A stretch of DNA of 64,000 nucleotides. Origin: Bryobacterales bacterium. GTDB lineage: Bacteria; Acidobacteriota; Terriglobia; Bryobacterales; Bryobacteraceae. The notes below the pieces were generated by a model. The model had not been told where the DNA came from, did no database searches, and was given only the letters and a program-made list of their open reading frames with translations. The position numbers and the translations under genes were made by a program. The stretch lies in the NCBI GenBank assembly GCA_016789905.1, contig JAEUQC010000006.1, positions 23,149 to 87,148 on the forward strand. The letters run 5' to 3'. This document shows, piece after piece, positions 44,386 through 52,538 of this stretch (position 1 is the first letter of the stretch; each line of letters begins with the position of its first letter).

Positions 44386-44408
44386 CAGCTAACATCATCC
44401 CAGAACAC

Positions 44409-44834
44409 GTGCACGGGAGCACGCTGGTTCTTATACACGCCGCCGCCACCTGGTTCCTGACCGGGCTCATATGGATGGTGCAAGTGGTTCACTATCCGCT
44501 CTTCGCCAAGGTTGGCGCGCAGGGATATCGCGACTATCAGTTGGCCCACCAGGCGTTGATATCCCTGATTGTGGGGCCCGCCATGCTGGTGGAGGCGGGC
44601 GCAGCGGTGCTGCTGATGCTGGCCAAACGAGATGCCTGGACGATGACGGCGGCCGGGCTGCTGGTGGTGATCTGGCTATCGACCGCGTTTCTACAGGTGC
44701 CCATGCATAACGCGCTTTCCCATGGATTCGACGCGGAGGCGCACACGCGGCTGGTGCAGACTAATTGGCTGCGGACCATTGCCTGGACGCTGCGGGGCGC
44801 GATTGCGCTCTATCTGGTACGCGCAACAGAATAG
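44409..44834 (+). CDS. Conserved four-helix membrane protein of unknown function
   Basis: A 141-residue protein with four hydrophobic segments (LIHAAATWFLTGLIWMVQVV, LISLIVGPAMLVEAGAAVLL, MTAAGLLVVIWLSTAFLQV, LRTIAWTLRGAIALYLV). The loop VPMHNALSHGFDAEAHTRLV with its His residues and the TNWLRT segment look like conserved family features, but I cannot name a function. The GTG at 44409 is the likely start; the next in-frame Met lies inside the first helix. It is followed after nine bases by an oxidoreductase gene on the same strand. Confidence 0.65.
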   Translation: MHGSTLVLIHAAATWFLTGLIWMVQVVHYPLFAKVGAQGYRDYQLAHQALISLIVGPAMLVEAGAAVLLMLAKRDAWTMTAAGLLVVIWLSTAFLQVPMHNALSHGFDAEAHTRLVQTNWLRTIAWTLRGAIALYLVRATE

Positions 44835-44837
44835 AAT
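44832..44837 (+). promoter_or_regulatory. -10 box (TAGAAT) for the Gfo/Idh/MocA gene at 44844
   Basis: TAGAAT overlaps the stop region of the preceding gene and is followed by six bases (acccgt) and ATG. It would allow independent, leaderless expression. Confidence 0.4.
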
Positions 44838-44843
44838 ACCCGT

Positions 44844-46103
44844 ATGCAACGCCGCACGTTTCTTCCGCTCGCCGCCACGCCGCTGCTGGGCCAACCGCCC
44901 GGACGCAAGTTTAAGACCGCCTTGATTGGCTCCGGATGGTGGGGCATGAACATATTGCGTGAGGCGATCGCATCCGGGGAGTGTTCGGTGGCGGGTTTGG
45001 CCGACCCGGACCCGGCGCAGATTCGCGTGGCGCAGGCCGAGATTGCCAAGCTGACTTCCGACAAGCCGCGCGAGTATCGGGACTACCGTGAGTTGTTGCA
45101 GAAGGAGCGGCCCGACATTGCAATTGTGGCCACGCCGGACCACTGGCATGCGCTGCCAACGATAGCGGCCGTGAAAGCGGGCGCGCATGTGTACGTAGAA
45201 AAGCCCATCAGCCACACAATCGACGAGGGCAAAGCGATGGTGAAGGCGGCGCGGGAAGGGGACCGGGAAGTGGTGGTGGGGCTGCACCGGCGTGTGTCGC
45301 CGCATTGCATTTCCGGGATGGAGTTTCTGAAATCGGGCAAGGTGGGCAAGATTGGCATGGTGAGGCTGTTTGCGCACGCGGCGGGAGGAGCAGGACAGAA
45401 GACGCCGGACAGTGAACCGCCGCCGGGAATGGATTGGGACCTTTGGCTGGGTCCAGCGCCCAAGCGGGCGTTTAATAAGGCCATCCACCCGAAGGGGTTT
45501 CGGCACTTCCTGGACTATGCGAACGGGACGCTGGGAGATTGGGGCGTACACTGGTTCGACCAGTTGTTCTGGTGGACCGAGGAGCTGCACCCGAAGCGCG
45601 TCTATTCGACCGGCGGCCGCTTCGTGCGGCAGGATTCGACCGACGCCCCGGACACGCAACTGGTGGTGTTGGATTTTGAGGGGTTTAAGTGTACGTGGGA
45701 GCAGCGCCACTATGCCGGAAACAGCGCGGAGGCGACTCCGATTGGCGCCTATTTTTATGGCACCAATGGCACTTTCCATCAGGGCTGGCGCGACGGCTGG
45801 ACGTGGTTTCCGGCGAACAAGAATGAAAAGACGATCCATGTGGAGCCGCAGTTAAATTCGCCGGACGGGCAGAACATCAAGGAACTGTGGGCGGACTTCC
45901 TGGACGCGATCAAGAAGCGACGCCGTCCGGTGCGGGACATCGAAATCGGGCACCGGGCCACGGCGGCCAGTTTGCTGGGCATGGTGAGCATGCGGCTGGG
46001 CCGGGCGGTGGAATGGGACGGAAGCCGGATTGCAAACGACGCGGCGGCGAACCAGTTGCTGCGGCGGGCCTATCGGGAGCCCTGGAAATATCCGGAGGCG
46101 TAG
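44844..46103 (+). CDS. Gfo/Idh/MocA family oxidoreductase
   Basis: A 419-residue family member. A short leader with one RR pair (MQRRTFLPLAATPLLGQ) precedes the Rossmann fold KTALIGSGWWGMNILREAIA; the catalytic motif is VYVEKPISHTIDEGKAMV, and the substrate domain contains GTLGDWGVHWFDQLFWW. GSGWWG replaces the GCGGRG of the two paralogues upstream, so it belongs to another subgroup. The substrate is probably a sugar or a sugar derivative. It runs opposite to the other two oxidoreductase genes and converges on the glycosyltransferase gene, with an eight-base gap. Confidence 0.9.
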   Translation: MQRRTFLPLAATPLLGQPPGRKFKTALIGSGWWGMNILREAIASGECSVAGLADPDPAQIRVAQAEIAKLTSDKPREYRDYRELLQKERPDIAIVATPDHWHALPTIAAVKAGAHVYVEKPISHTIDEGKAMVKAAREGDREVVVGLHRRVSPHCISGMEFLKSGKVGKIGMVRLFAHAAGGAGQKTPDSEPPPGMDWDLWLGPAPKRAFNKAIHPKGFRHFLDYANGTLGDWGVHWFDQLFWWTEELHPKRVYSTGGRFVRQDSTDAPDTQLVVLDFEGFKCTWEQRHYAGNSAEATPIGAYFYGTNGTFHQGWRDGWTWFPANKNEKTIHVEPQLNSPDGQNIKELWADFLDAIKKRRRPVRDIEIGHRATAASLLGMVSMRLGRAVEWDGSRIANDAAANQLLRRAYREPWKYPEA

Positions 46104-46111
46104 CCCGTCGG

Positions 46112-46978
46112 CTACTCCTGCGAGCCGTCGATCTTCTGGCCGGAGAGCAGATTCGAGAACAGGCCGATCTTAAGCGTGCCAAGCGCGCCGAGGGCGGCCG
46201 TGACGCGGCGTCCCATGCCGCCGCCAAAGTGTTTCGAAAGATACGTGGCGGCGCCCTGTTCAAAATCGGCTTCGAGCAGGGAGGCGGGAAGCGGCGGGGG
46301 CGCGTCTTCTTCATGGAAGACACCGGTAGCTGAGGGCAGCAATAGGATCTTCCGGTCCGCGCGTTTCACTTGCGCGGCGATCTCCGCGTCGGCCCAGAGT
46401 TCGCCGTAACGCTCATCCAGGAAGTTCATGCCCTTCAGAAATGCCTTGCGGATCAACAGGGCAAAGACGCCGGGGAAGACAACGGGGGTCGGCTCGGCCG
46501 GGACGCTGGCGAGCACAGCGAGCTGGGGGCGCAAGTCATCCGGGGAAGGAAGTTTGCGCATGACACGAGCGGGACCGCCCTCCGGGGTAAGGAGCAACGC
46601 GGAAACCGCCGCGGCAATCGACTCTTCCGACACTTCGGAGGCCATGGCGGCGATGGCGCCAGGCGCCAGTTCCACGCGAGGGTCGAGGAACAGAATCGAT
46701 TCGGCGAGGGAGGAACGGAGCGCGATGTTGGCGGCCTTCGTCCAGCCGAAATTCTTTGGCAGCTTCAGGTAGGTGATTTTCTCGAAATCGTCCTGGATGA
46801 CATTGCTGCCATCGGTGGAAGCGTTGTCGACGACGATGATTTCGATCTGGTCGAGGATCGTGGACTGATGAAGCGCCTCCAGGCACCGCCGCAGCGCCCG
46901 CGCCTGGTTACGGGTGACGACGATAACGGTTACGCGGGGCGGGTCTGGCAGCTGCTGAGGGGCGAGTGTTTCTTCCAT
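46112..46978 (-). CDS. Family 2 glycosyltransferase (rhamnosyltransferase-like)
   Basis: A 288-residue GT-A fold transferase: RVTVIVVTRNQARALRRCLE opens the nucleotide-sugar site, IIVVDNASTDGSN follows, the acidic motif is FLDPRVEL, and GELWADAEIAAQVKRADRKI is the acceptor-side segment. A C-terminal hydrophobic stretch (RVTAALGALGTLKIGLF) may associate with the membrane. It would add sugars to a cell-surface glycan. The ATG lies 11 bp after the T-run of the ribosomal terminator, so it either has a promoter inside the terminator region or is expressed by read-through from rplQ. Confidence 0.85.
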   Translation of the reverse strand: MEETLAPQQLPDPPRVTVIVVTRNQARALRRCLEALHQSTILDQIEIIVVDNASTDGSNVIQDDFEKITYLKLPKNFGWTKAANIALRSSLAESILFLDPRVELAPGAIAAMASEVSEESIAAAVSALLLTPEGGPARVMRKLPSPDDLRPQLAVLASVPAEPTPVVFPGVFALLIRKAFLKGMNFLDERYGELWADAEIAAQVKRADRKILLLPSATGVFHEEDAPPPLPASLLEADFEQGAATYLSKHFGGGMGRRVTAALGALGTLKIGLFSNLLSGQKIDGSQE

Positions 46979-46989
46979 GTCACAAAACC

Positions 46990-47054
46990 AAAAAAGGGCG
47001 CGTTACCTAATGAACCAGCCAATGGGAATGGCCGTTAACTCGGATTCGCGCCCT
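46990..47054 (-). terminator. Rho-independent terminator after rplQ
   Basis: On the minus strand AGGGCGCG (47047-47054) pairs perfectly with CGCGCCCT (46995-47002), followed at once by a run of six T. The loop is long (44 bases) and may hold a smaller hairpin. It ends the ribosomal alpha operon. Confidence 0.7.
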
Positions 47055-47080
47055 CGATTGTTGCGGGTGGTAAATGTCAG

Positions 47081-47545
47081 TTAGGACTCTGCGGGTTCGC
47101 CGCCATCGCGGCCTTCCTGCATAGCCTTCAATTTCTCTTCACGGCGCTTTGCCCGGTCGGCCGCGCGGCGGACGAGTTCGGAACCGACGAGTTCGAGAAC
47201 CGCCGTTTCCGCGCCGTCACCCTTGCGGAAGCCCGCGCGAACGAGCCGCGTGTAGCCGCCGTTACGGGTGGCGAATCGGGGCCCGATCTGATCGAACAGC
47301 TTCTGCACACTGGCCGGGGTGAGCAGGTAAGAAGCGGCCTGCCGGCGGGCATGGAGTTGCTCCTCCTTCTTCTCCCGCTTGGCGAGGCTGATGATCTGGT
47401 CGACGATCGGCTTTGCCGCTTTGGCCTTGGGAACCGTGGTGATTACGCGCTCTTCGAGAATGACGCTGGTAACAATATTACGCAGCAGCGCGCGACGCGC
47501 GCTCACGTCGCGCTTGAGTTTAAAACCTGCCTTATTGTGCCTCAT
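47081..47545 (-). CDS. rplQ: 50S ribosomal protein L17
   Basis: A 154-residue L17. [20 protein letters not shown] and [20 protein letters not shown] are the family signature, and [18 protein letters not shown] is the conserved rRNA-binding segment. The bacterial core is about 115-125 residues; here a charged C-terminal extension ([12 protein letters not shown] onward, ending GGEPAES) is added. Last gene of the alpha operon, after rpoA and before the terminator. Confidence 0.97.
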   Translation of the reverse strand: MRHNKAGFKLKRDVSARRALLRNIVTSVILEERVITTVPKAKAAKPIVDQIISLAKREKKEEQLHARRQAASYLLTPASVQKLFDQIGPRFATRNGGYTRLVRAGFRKGDGAETAVLELVGSELVRRAADRAKRREEKLKAMQEGRDGGEPAES

Positions 47546-47572
47546 GTTGGCGTACTTCCGTTCCTGTGATCT

Positions 47573-48592
47573 CTATTCGTCGTCCCCGGCCGAAAGACCG
47601 GACGTGCTGCTGGCGGGGCCAGGTATCAGGCGGCCCTGGGAGTCGATCTTCATACCAAAGCCCAAGCCCATACCCAACAGAATTTCTTTGATTTCGTTCA
47701 ACGACTTGCGTCCGAAGTTCTTGGTGCGGAGCATTTCCGCCTCGGTCTTCTGGACCAAGTCGCCAATGGTGCCAATGTTGGCGTTCTTCAAGCAGTTGTA
47801 GCTGCGAACCGAAAGCTCCATCTCGTCCACCGAGCGGTTGAGCACTTCGTTCATCTGGTTCATGACGCGCTCGGCCGGCTCTTCGCTCACTTCGGGGGTT
47901 TCCTCGAAGTTGATGAAGATGCTCATATGGTCTTTCACGAGCTTGGCAGCCTGGCCGATGGAGTCCTGCGGCGAAATGGCACCGTTTGTCCAAACTTCGA
48001 TGTTCAACTTGTCGTAATCGGTCATCTGGCCGAGACGGGCGTTTTCCACCGAGTAGTTCACTTTGCGAACCGGGGAATGGACAGAGTCGATGGCGATGTA
48101 TCCGATCGGCAGATCCTCATCGAAATTGCGGTCCGCCGAGACGTACCCGCGCCCCTGCTTCAATCGCATTTCGATATTGAGTTTGCCGCCTTCGCCAACG
48201 GTGGCGATGTGGACATTGCGGTCGAGCACTTCGATATCCGAGCTGGTTTCGATCTGGCCGGAGAGGACTTCCCCGGGCTGATCGACAATCAGGCGCACCG
48301 TGTGAACGGCATCGGTGGACATCTTGAACGGGACCTGCTTCAAATTCAGGATGATATCGGTGGCATCTTCGGTGACACCCGGTATCGGGCTGAACTCGTG
48401 AGCAATCCCTTCAATCCGGACGGCGGTGATGGCCGCGCCTTCAATCGAACTTAGCAGCACGCGACGCAGGCTGTTGCCGATCGTCGTGCCGAAACCGCGC
48501 TCAAAGGGCTGGGCGGCGAAACTGCCATAACGCTCATTGAGCGTCTCGGTATTAGCGACCAACCGCTTCGGTTTCTGAAAACCCTTGAACAT
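47573..48592 (-). CDS. rpoA: DNA-directed RNA polymerase subunit alpha
   Basis: A 339-residue alpha subunit. The N-terminal dimerisation and assembly domain runs to about residue 235 ([40 protein letters not shown]). After a flexible linker the C-terminal domain ([34 protein letters not shown]) carries the UP-element and activator contacts, including the 265-like Arg/Asn face. The tail is short and acidic. It has a strong AAGGAG ribosome-binding site about five bases before its ATG. Lies between rpsD and rplQ as in most bacteria. Confidence 0.98.
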   Translation of the reverse strand: MFKGFQKPKRLVANTETLNERYGSFAAQPFERGFGTTIGNSLRRVLLSSIEGAAITAVRIEGIAHEFSPIPGVTEDATDIILNLKQVPFKMSTDAVHTVRLIVDQPGEVLSGQIETSSDIEVLDRNVHIATVGEGGKLNIEMRLKQGRGYVSADRNFDEDLPIGYIAIDSVHSPVRKVNYSVENARLGQMTDYDKLNIEVWTNGAISPQDSIGQAAKLVKDHMSIFINFEETPEVSEEPAERVMNQMNEVLNRSVDEMELSVRSYNCLKNANIGTIGDLVQKTEAEMLRTKNFGRKSLNEIKEILLGMGLGFGMKIDSQGRLIPGPASSTSGLSAGDDE

Positions 48593-48692
48593 AGCTCTCC
48601 TTTTGGGGCTCTTACGTTGTTCTGTGACGGTGTTAGGTGAGGTGTTCCGGCTAAATCCGATGGCCGGTCCGGAAACCGGCCATCGGGGCCGC

Positions 48693-49334
48693 TTACTTCG
48701 AGTACAGTTCGACGATGAGCTGCTCGTTCAGTTGGATCTGAACAAGCTCCTCGCGCTTCGGCAGCGAGATGATCCGCGCCTTGAGGTTCTCCCGGTCGAC
48801 TTCCAGCCAGCTAGGCGACGGCAGGTGCGCCGTTGCTTCCCGCGCCGCCAGAATGGCGGAGTTGTCCTTGCTCTTATCCCGCACGCTCACTTCGTCGCCG
48901 GGCTTCACGGTGAACGAAGGGATGTTCACCTTCTTCCCGTTGACGCGAATATGACCGTGGCGAACCAACTGGCGCGCAAAAGCACGGCTGGTGGCAAAAC
49001 CGATGCGATAGACGGCATTGTCCAGGCGGCGCTCCAACAATTGGAGCATAACGTCACCGGTGATGCCCTTGGCGACAGCGGCCTTTTCAAACAGGTTCCG
49101 GAACTGGTTTTCGCCCAAGCCAAAGTAGCGCTTCGTCTTCTGCTTTTCGCGCAACTGCAGGCCATAGCCCACGATCTTCGGCTTGCGGGCCTGCCCGTGC
49201 TGGCCGGGCGGGAAGTTCCGCTTCTTCTCTTCACTCACGGCGCACTTGGGGCCGTAGCAGCGCTCACCCTTCAGGAAGAGCTTCATGCCCTCGCGCCGGC
49301 ACTGCCGGCACACGGGACCAATATAACGAGACAT
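48693..49334 (-). CDS. rpsD: 30S ribosomal protein S4
   Basis: A 213-residue S4 of the zinc-binding (C+) type: CRQC, then GERCYGPKC near the N-terminus. The S4 RNA-binding domain is present ([36 protein letters not shown]). S4 starts assembly of the small subunit and in many bacteria represses its own operon. Here it heads its own cluster with rpoA and rplQ, preceded by an unusually long hairpin-rich gap instead of the usual few bases after rpsK. Confidence 0.98.
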   Translation of the reverse strand: MSRYIGPVCRQCRREGMKLFLKGERCYGPKCAVSEEKKRNFPPGQHGQARKPKIVGYGLQLREKQKTKRYFGLGENQFRNLFEKAAVAKGITGDVMLQLLERRLDNAVYRIGFATSRAFARQLVRHGHIRVNGKKVNIPSFTVKPGDEVSVRDKSKDNSAILAAREATAHLPSPSWLEVDRENLKARIISLPKREELVQIQLNEQLIVELYSK

Positions 49335-49464
49335 TCGTTTCTATCAAACCTTTCAGCGAACGGAAGGTGCAGTTTACGGCACGCGGAGGGCGGCCTTCGT
49401 CCTGCTTACTGCAAAACCCAGAGCGAAACCGCTCCAGTGTCGCGCTTACGCGCAAATCTCTACG

Positions 49465-49494
49465 ATTAACAGTATGCCACACCCGGAAGTTCAA
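49465..49494 (-). promoter_or_regulatory. Possible sigma-70-type promoter for rpsD-rpoA-rplQ
   Basis: On the minus strand TTGAAC (49489-49494) and GTTAAT (49465-49470) are separated by 18 bases, about 130 bp upstream of rpsD. This is a good -35 with a moderate -10. It would give this group its own transcript with a long leader. Confidence 0.4.
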
Positions 49495-49544
49495 ACACAA
49501 ATGGGAGGGTTCGAGCGAGCGGCGGGAAGAGGGGAGATGGGGGT

Positions 49545-49583
49545 GGCCCGACGGAGGGCGGTTGGGCGGATCTCCGTCGGGCC
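49545..49583. other. Perfect 12-bp GC-rich stem-loop
   Basis: GGCCCGACGGAG (49545-49556) pairs perfectly with CTCCGTCGGGCC (49572-49583), with a 15-base G-rich loop. No T-run follows on either strand, so it is not a standard terminator. Confidence 0.75.
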
Positions 49584-49585
49584 GA

Positions 49586-49620
49586 TTGGCGCGAAGGGCG
49601 GGTGGGGGTCTTCGCGCCAA
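49586..49620. other. Perfect 11-bp stem-loop adjacent to the previous one
   Basis: TTGGCGCGAAG (49586-49596) pairs perfectly with CTTCGCGCCAA (49610-49620), with a 13-base G-rich loop. It lies two bases from the first stem-loop, forming a tandem. Confidence 0.75.
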
Positions 49621-49691
49621 ACTGAAAAGAATTGCTGGAAGCAGCCTAAAGGCCGCAACACTTAGTATTGCACGTGGCGGCCATTGCAGTA

Positions 49692-49723
49692 AAGAGATTT
49701 CCAGGATATCCGGAAAATCTCTT
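49692..49723 (-). terminator. Hairpin just downstream of rpsK
   Basis: AAGAGATTTCC and GGAAAATCTCTT pair with one bulged base and a small GGATATCC loop, five bases after the rpsK stop. A short T-rich tail (TTTACTG) follows on the minus strand. It may be a weak terminator or a processing or stability element. Confidence 0.45.
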
Positions 49724-49728
49724 CCCAA

Positions 49729-50136
49729 TCAGACGCGGCGCTTCTTCGGTGGCCGACAGCCGTTGTGCGGAATCGGCGTGACGTCGCGAATGTTCTTCAC
49801 TTCGATGCCGGCGCCGGACAGGGCGCGGATCGCCGATTCACGGCCGGCGCCGGGACCGGAGACGCGCACTTCGACAGTGCGGAGACCGGAGTCCTTCGCC
49901 TTGTTGGCGGCCGTCAAAGAAGCCTGCTGCGCGGCGAACGGGGTGCCCTTGCGGGACCCACGGAAACCGAGCGAACCGGAACTCGACCAAGCCAGCGTAT
50001 TCCCCATCGGATCGCTGAACGTGATGATCGTATTGTTGAACGTTGCCTGGATGTGGCAAACGCCCATCGGCACGTGCTTCTTTTCTTTTTTCTTGAAATT
50101 CTTCTTCTTCGAAGACTTGGCTGGTGCTTTGGCCAT
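49729..50136 (-). CDS. rpsK: 30S ribosomal protein S11
   Basis: A 135-residue S11. A Lys-rich N-terminus ([20 protein letters not shown]) precedes the core [20 protein letters not shown], and the C-terminus [20 protein letters not shown] with RPPKKRRV is the family end. It binds the platform of the small subunit near the Shine-Dalgarno helix. Followed by the hairpin-rich gap that splits the alpha operon. Confidence 0.98.
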   Translation of the reverse strand: MAKAPAKSSKKKNFKKKEKKHVPMGVCHIQATFNNTIITFSDPMGNTLAWSSSGSLGFRGSRKGTPFAAQQASLTAANKAKDSGLRTVEVRVSGPGAGRESAIRALSGAGIEVKNIRDVTPIPHNGCRPPKKRRV

Positions 50137-50178
50137 GGTGCGATCTCTTCCCGTCTATAGTTCTGCGGCCTGGCGCGT

Positions 50179-50562
50179 TTACTTCACGCCGGCTTTCTTC
50201 TTGTTGGTCACCGTGCCCTTACGCGGACCCTTCCGGGTGCGGGCGTTGGTGTGCGTGCGCTGGCCACGGGCGGGCAGGCCGCGGCGGTGCCGCAGACCAC
50301 GGTAGGAGCCCATTTCCATCAAGCGCTTGATGTTCAGCGAGGTTTCCTTGCGGAGGTCGCCTTCCACCGAGCCTTCGGTTTCAATCAACGTACGGATCTT
50401 GTTCACTTCTTCTTCGGTCAGATCCGCGATTTTTTTGTTCTCATCGACGCCGGTGCGGTAGAGAATCGACTTCGCCCGGGTGCGGCCGATGCCGTAAATG
50501 TAGGTCAATCCGATTTCCGCGCGTTTGCGGGCGGGCAGATCGACACCGGAGATACGTGCCAT
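50179..50562 (-). CDS. rpsM: 30S ribosomal protein S13
   Basis: A 127-residue S13: [39 protein letters not shown], then [20 protein letters not shown] and the basic tail [19 protein letters not shown]. It contacts the head of the 30S subunit and tRNA in the P site. It is the usual neighbour of rpmJ and rpsK. Confidence 0.98.
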   Translation of the reverse strand: MARISGVDLPARKRAEIGLTYIYGIGRTRAKSILYRTGVDENKKIADLTEEEVNKIRTLIETEGSVEGDLRKETSLNIKRLMEMGSYRGLRHRRGLPARGQRTHTNARTRKGPRKGTVTNKKKAGVK

Positions 50563-50619
50563 GTGCTAGTCCTCGTCCTATTTCTTTCCTGATCCAGTTC
50601 TTCTTTGCCGCGCTTGAGA

Positions 50620-50733
50620 CTAGCCCTGACGCTGCTTGTGTTTCGGGTTGACGCAAATCACCCGAACGACACCCGTGCGGTGAATGATCTTGCACTTATC
50701 GCAAATTTTCTTGACCGATGCCCGTACTTTCAT
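50620..50733 (-). CDS. rpmJ: 50S ribosomal protein L36
   Basis: Translated directly from the sequence as a 37-residue protein: [20 protein letters not shown] followed by [17 protein letters not shown]. The zinc ligands Cys11, Cys14, Cys27 and His32 are all present, so this is the zinc-binding C+ type. Stop is TAG. It lies between rpsM and infA, the standard place. Confidence 0.97.
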   Translation of the reverse strand: MKVRASVKKICDKCKIIHRTGVVRVICVNPKHKQRQG

Positions 50734-50775
50734 GACTTCCTCTTGCGTTCTGAACTTAGAAACTTGTTGTTACAA

Positions 50776-50991
50776 CTATCGTCCCGGCCGTACGCTGACG
50801 ATTCGCCCGCGCGTTGGATCCTGCTCCGAAACCGATACCATCACCGGATCACCCGGCCGCAATCGAACAAAATTCACTTCTTTCACTCCGGCCACGTGCG
50901 CCAAAACCTGCCGCTTGCTGCCGGACAACTCCAATCGAACTAATGCCTGCGGTAATAACTCCACCACCACAGCCTCTACCGGTTCCGCCAT
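50776..50991 (-). CDS. infA: Translation initiation factor IF-1 (divergent)
   Basis: A 71-residue S1/OB-fold protein: VEAVVVELLPQALVRLELSG, VLAHVAGVKEVNFVRLRPGD and PTRGRIVSVRPGR match IF-1 strand by strand. Common IF-1 residues such as the GHxVLAHISGKMRMNFI motif are altered (KRQVLAHVAGVKEVNFV), so it is more divergent than the ribosomal proteins around it. Size and position between map and rpmJ support the assignment. It blocks the A site during initiation. Confidence 0.93.
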   Translation of the reverse strand: MAEPVEAVVVELLPQALVRLELSGSKRQVLAHVAGVKEVNFVRLRPGDPVMVSVSEQDPTRGRIVSVRPGR

Positions 50992-51009
50992 TTCGTATCG
51001 TTCCCCGGA

Positions 51010-51780
51010 TCATGGCCGCGTCAATACCCATGGGCCGTCTTTTGTCACAGCCACACAATGCTCAAAATGCGCCGATGTGGAACCGTCCTGGCTGACCGCC
51101 GTCCAGCGGTCCGGCAGTACCTTCGAGGCCGGCTTCCCGAGATTCACCATGGGTTCGATCGCCAGCACCATCCCCTCTTTTAACCGGGGATTCTCGTTGT
51201 TTCGATCCACATAATTGGGCACCTGCGGTTCTTCGTGCAGCGAAGTCCCAATCCCATGCCCCACAAACTCCCGGACGATGGAAAATCCATTCCCCTCCAC
51301 GTGCTTCTGGACAGTGGAACAGATATCAAACAACCGGTTGCCTTCCCGAACTTTGTCGATCGCCATTTCCAGTGAGTCGCGCGTCACATCGAGCAACCGC
51401 TGCAGGGAAGCCGAGATTTCTCCCACAGGAACAGTGATCGCCGAATCGCCAAAATAGCCTTCCAACTGCACTCCGGTGTCAATCGATATTACGTCGCCTT
51501 TTTTCAGCGCCGTTTTGGTGGACGGCATACCGTGAACGATTTGTTCATTGACCGACGTGCAGAGGACGTATGGATAGCGGTTCCCGGCGGCTGCGGAATA
51601 GTAACCTTTGAAGGCGGGACGGGCGCCGGCATCGGCTATCATTTTAGCCGCCGCGTTCTCCAGGTCCATAGTCGTTACGCCTTCCGTCACCAGTTCAGCC
51701 ACCGAATGCAGAACTTGATACACGAGTAGCCCGCTACGCCGCATCTTTTCGAGTTCCGCCGGGCTTTTCCGGATAATCAT
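51010..51780 (-). CDS. map: Methionine aminopeptidase type I
   Basis: A 256-residue MetAP. Metal ligands are Asp101, Asp112, His175, Glu209 and Glu240, with His83 in NEQIVHGMP at the substrate site. SIDTGVQLEGYFGDSAIT and GHGIGTSLHEEPQ are diagnostic. It removes the initiator methionine from new proteins. There is no N-terminal zinc-finger extension. Next to adk and infA in the spc-alpha junction. Confidence 0.97.
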   Translation of the reverse strand: MIIRKSPAELEKMRRSGLLVYQVLHSVAELVTEGVTTMDLENAAAKMIADAGARPAFKGYYSAAAGNRYPYVLCTSVNEQIVHGMPSTKTALKKGDVISIDTGVQLEGYFGDSAITVPVGEISASLQRLLDVTRDSLEMAIDKVREGNRLFDICSTVQKHVEGNGFSIVREFVGHGIGTSLHEEPQVPNYVDRNNENPRLKEGMVLAIEPMVNLGKPASKVLPDRWTAVSQDGSTSAHFEHCVAVTKDGPWVLTRP

Positions 51781-51788
51781 TTATTCTG

Positions 51789-52517
51789 CTAACTCTTCTT
51801 CTTCGCAATCGGACCGCCGATGCGATCCAACCGCCACACAATCCGGTCCGCTACGCTTTCCGGATCCATTTCTCCACACTCGATCGCTTCCACCAGTATC
51901 CCGTGCTTCCGAAGCGTCTCCGCCACCGGCCAGGTCTGCGACTGGTATGTCTGCAACCGCTGCAAAACTACATCTTCTTTGTCGTCAGCCCGGATTGTAA
52001 GCACGGCTCCGTCGTTATCGCAAACACCGGACTCCTTACTTGGGTTGGACTCCAAATGGTAAATGGCGCCACAAGCAGGACATGTACGACGGCCGGTGAG
52101 CCGACGCAATATTTCATTGTACTCCACCCAGAGGTGGATGAGCACAGGGCGGAACTGCCGGCCGCTGAACCACGCGGCAAGCCCTTCGGCCTGGGGAATC
52201 GTTCGCGGGAAGCCGTCCAGCAGAAAACCGCTTTCACAGTCGGGCCACCCGAGGCGGTCCCAAACCATGCGGCTCACTAAGTCGTCCGGCGCCAACTGGC
52301 CTGCGGCGAGAATGCTTTGCATCTCCAGCCCCAGCGGCGTTTTCCGCGCGATCTGCTCCCGCAGCAAGTCTCCCGTGGCCAGATGCGGCCAGCCGGTAAG
52401 CTTGGTCAGCATCTTGCCCGTCGTTCCCTTGCCGGAACCCGGTGCACCGAACAACATCACCGCCAGGGGTTTCTGGGGAGCAGGTTTGCTGGCGATGTCG
52501 GCTTTGTCAATTGTCAA
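51789..52517 (-). CDS. adk: Adenylate kinase, zinc-lid type, with N-terminal extension
   Basis: A 242-residue adenylate kinase: P-loop GAPGSGKGT (24-32), AMP-binding LATGDLLREQIARKTPLG, FLLDGFPRTIPQAEGL, and a long LID with Cys146, Cys149, Cys166 and Asp169, a Cys3-Asp zinc site. The usual length is about 215; about 18 extra residues precede the P-loop strand (MTIDKADIASKPAPQKP). It balances ATP, ADP and AMP. It follows secY. Confidence 0.95.
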   Translation of the reverse strand: MTIDKADIASKPAPQKPLAVMLFGAPGSGKGTTGKMLTKLTGWPHLATGDLLREQIARKTPLGLEMQSILAAGQLAPDDLVSRMVWDRLGWPDCESGFLLDGFPRTIPQAEGLAAWFSGRQFRPVLIHLWVEYNEILRRLTGRRTCPACGAIYHLESNPSKESGVCDNDGAVLTIRADDKEDVVLQRLQTYQSQTWPVAETLRKHGILVEAIECGEMDPESVADRIVWRLDRIGGPIAKKKS

Positions 52518-52538
52518 AGAACAAACATCCGTTTGGAT

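Larger units (their letters stand above)
49335..49728. other. 394-bp gap between rpsK and rpsD with three stem-loops
   Basis: No gene is supported here. From right to left (direction of transcription) it contains a hairpin just after rpsK, two GC-rich perfect hairpins, a G-rich or C-rich stretch, a possible promoter and the rpsD leader. Elsewhere in the cluster genes are mostly separated by 0-150 bp. Confidence 0.75.

Noticed and set aside
49474..49665. 63-codon open frame in the rpsK-rpsD gap
   Set aside because: It spans the perfect hairpins, is composed of Arg/Gly-rich sequence and runs opposite to the operon; better explained as structured non-coding sequence.
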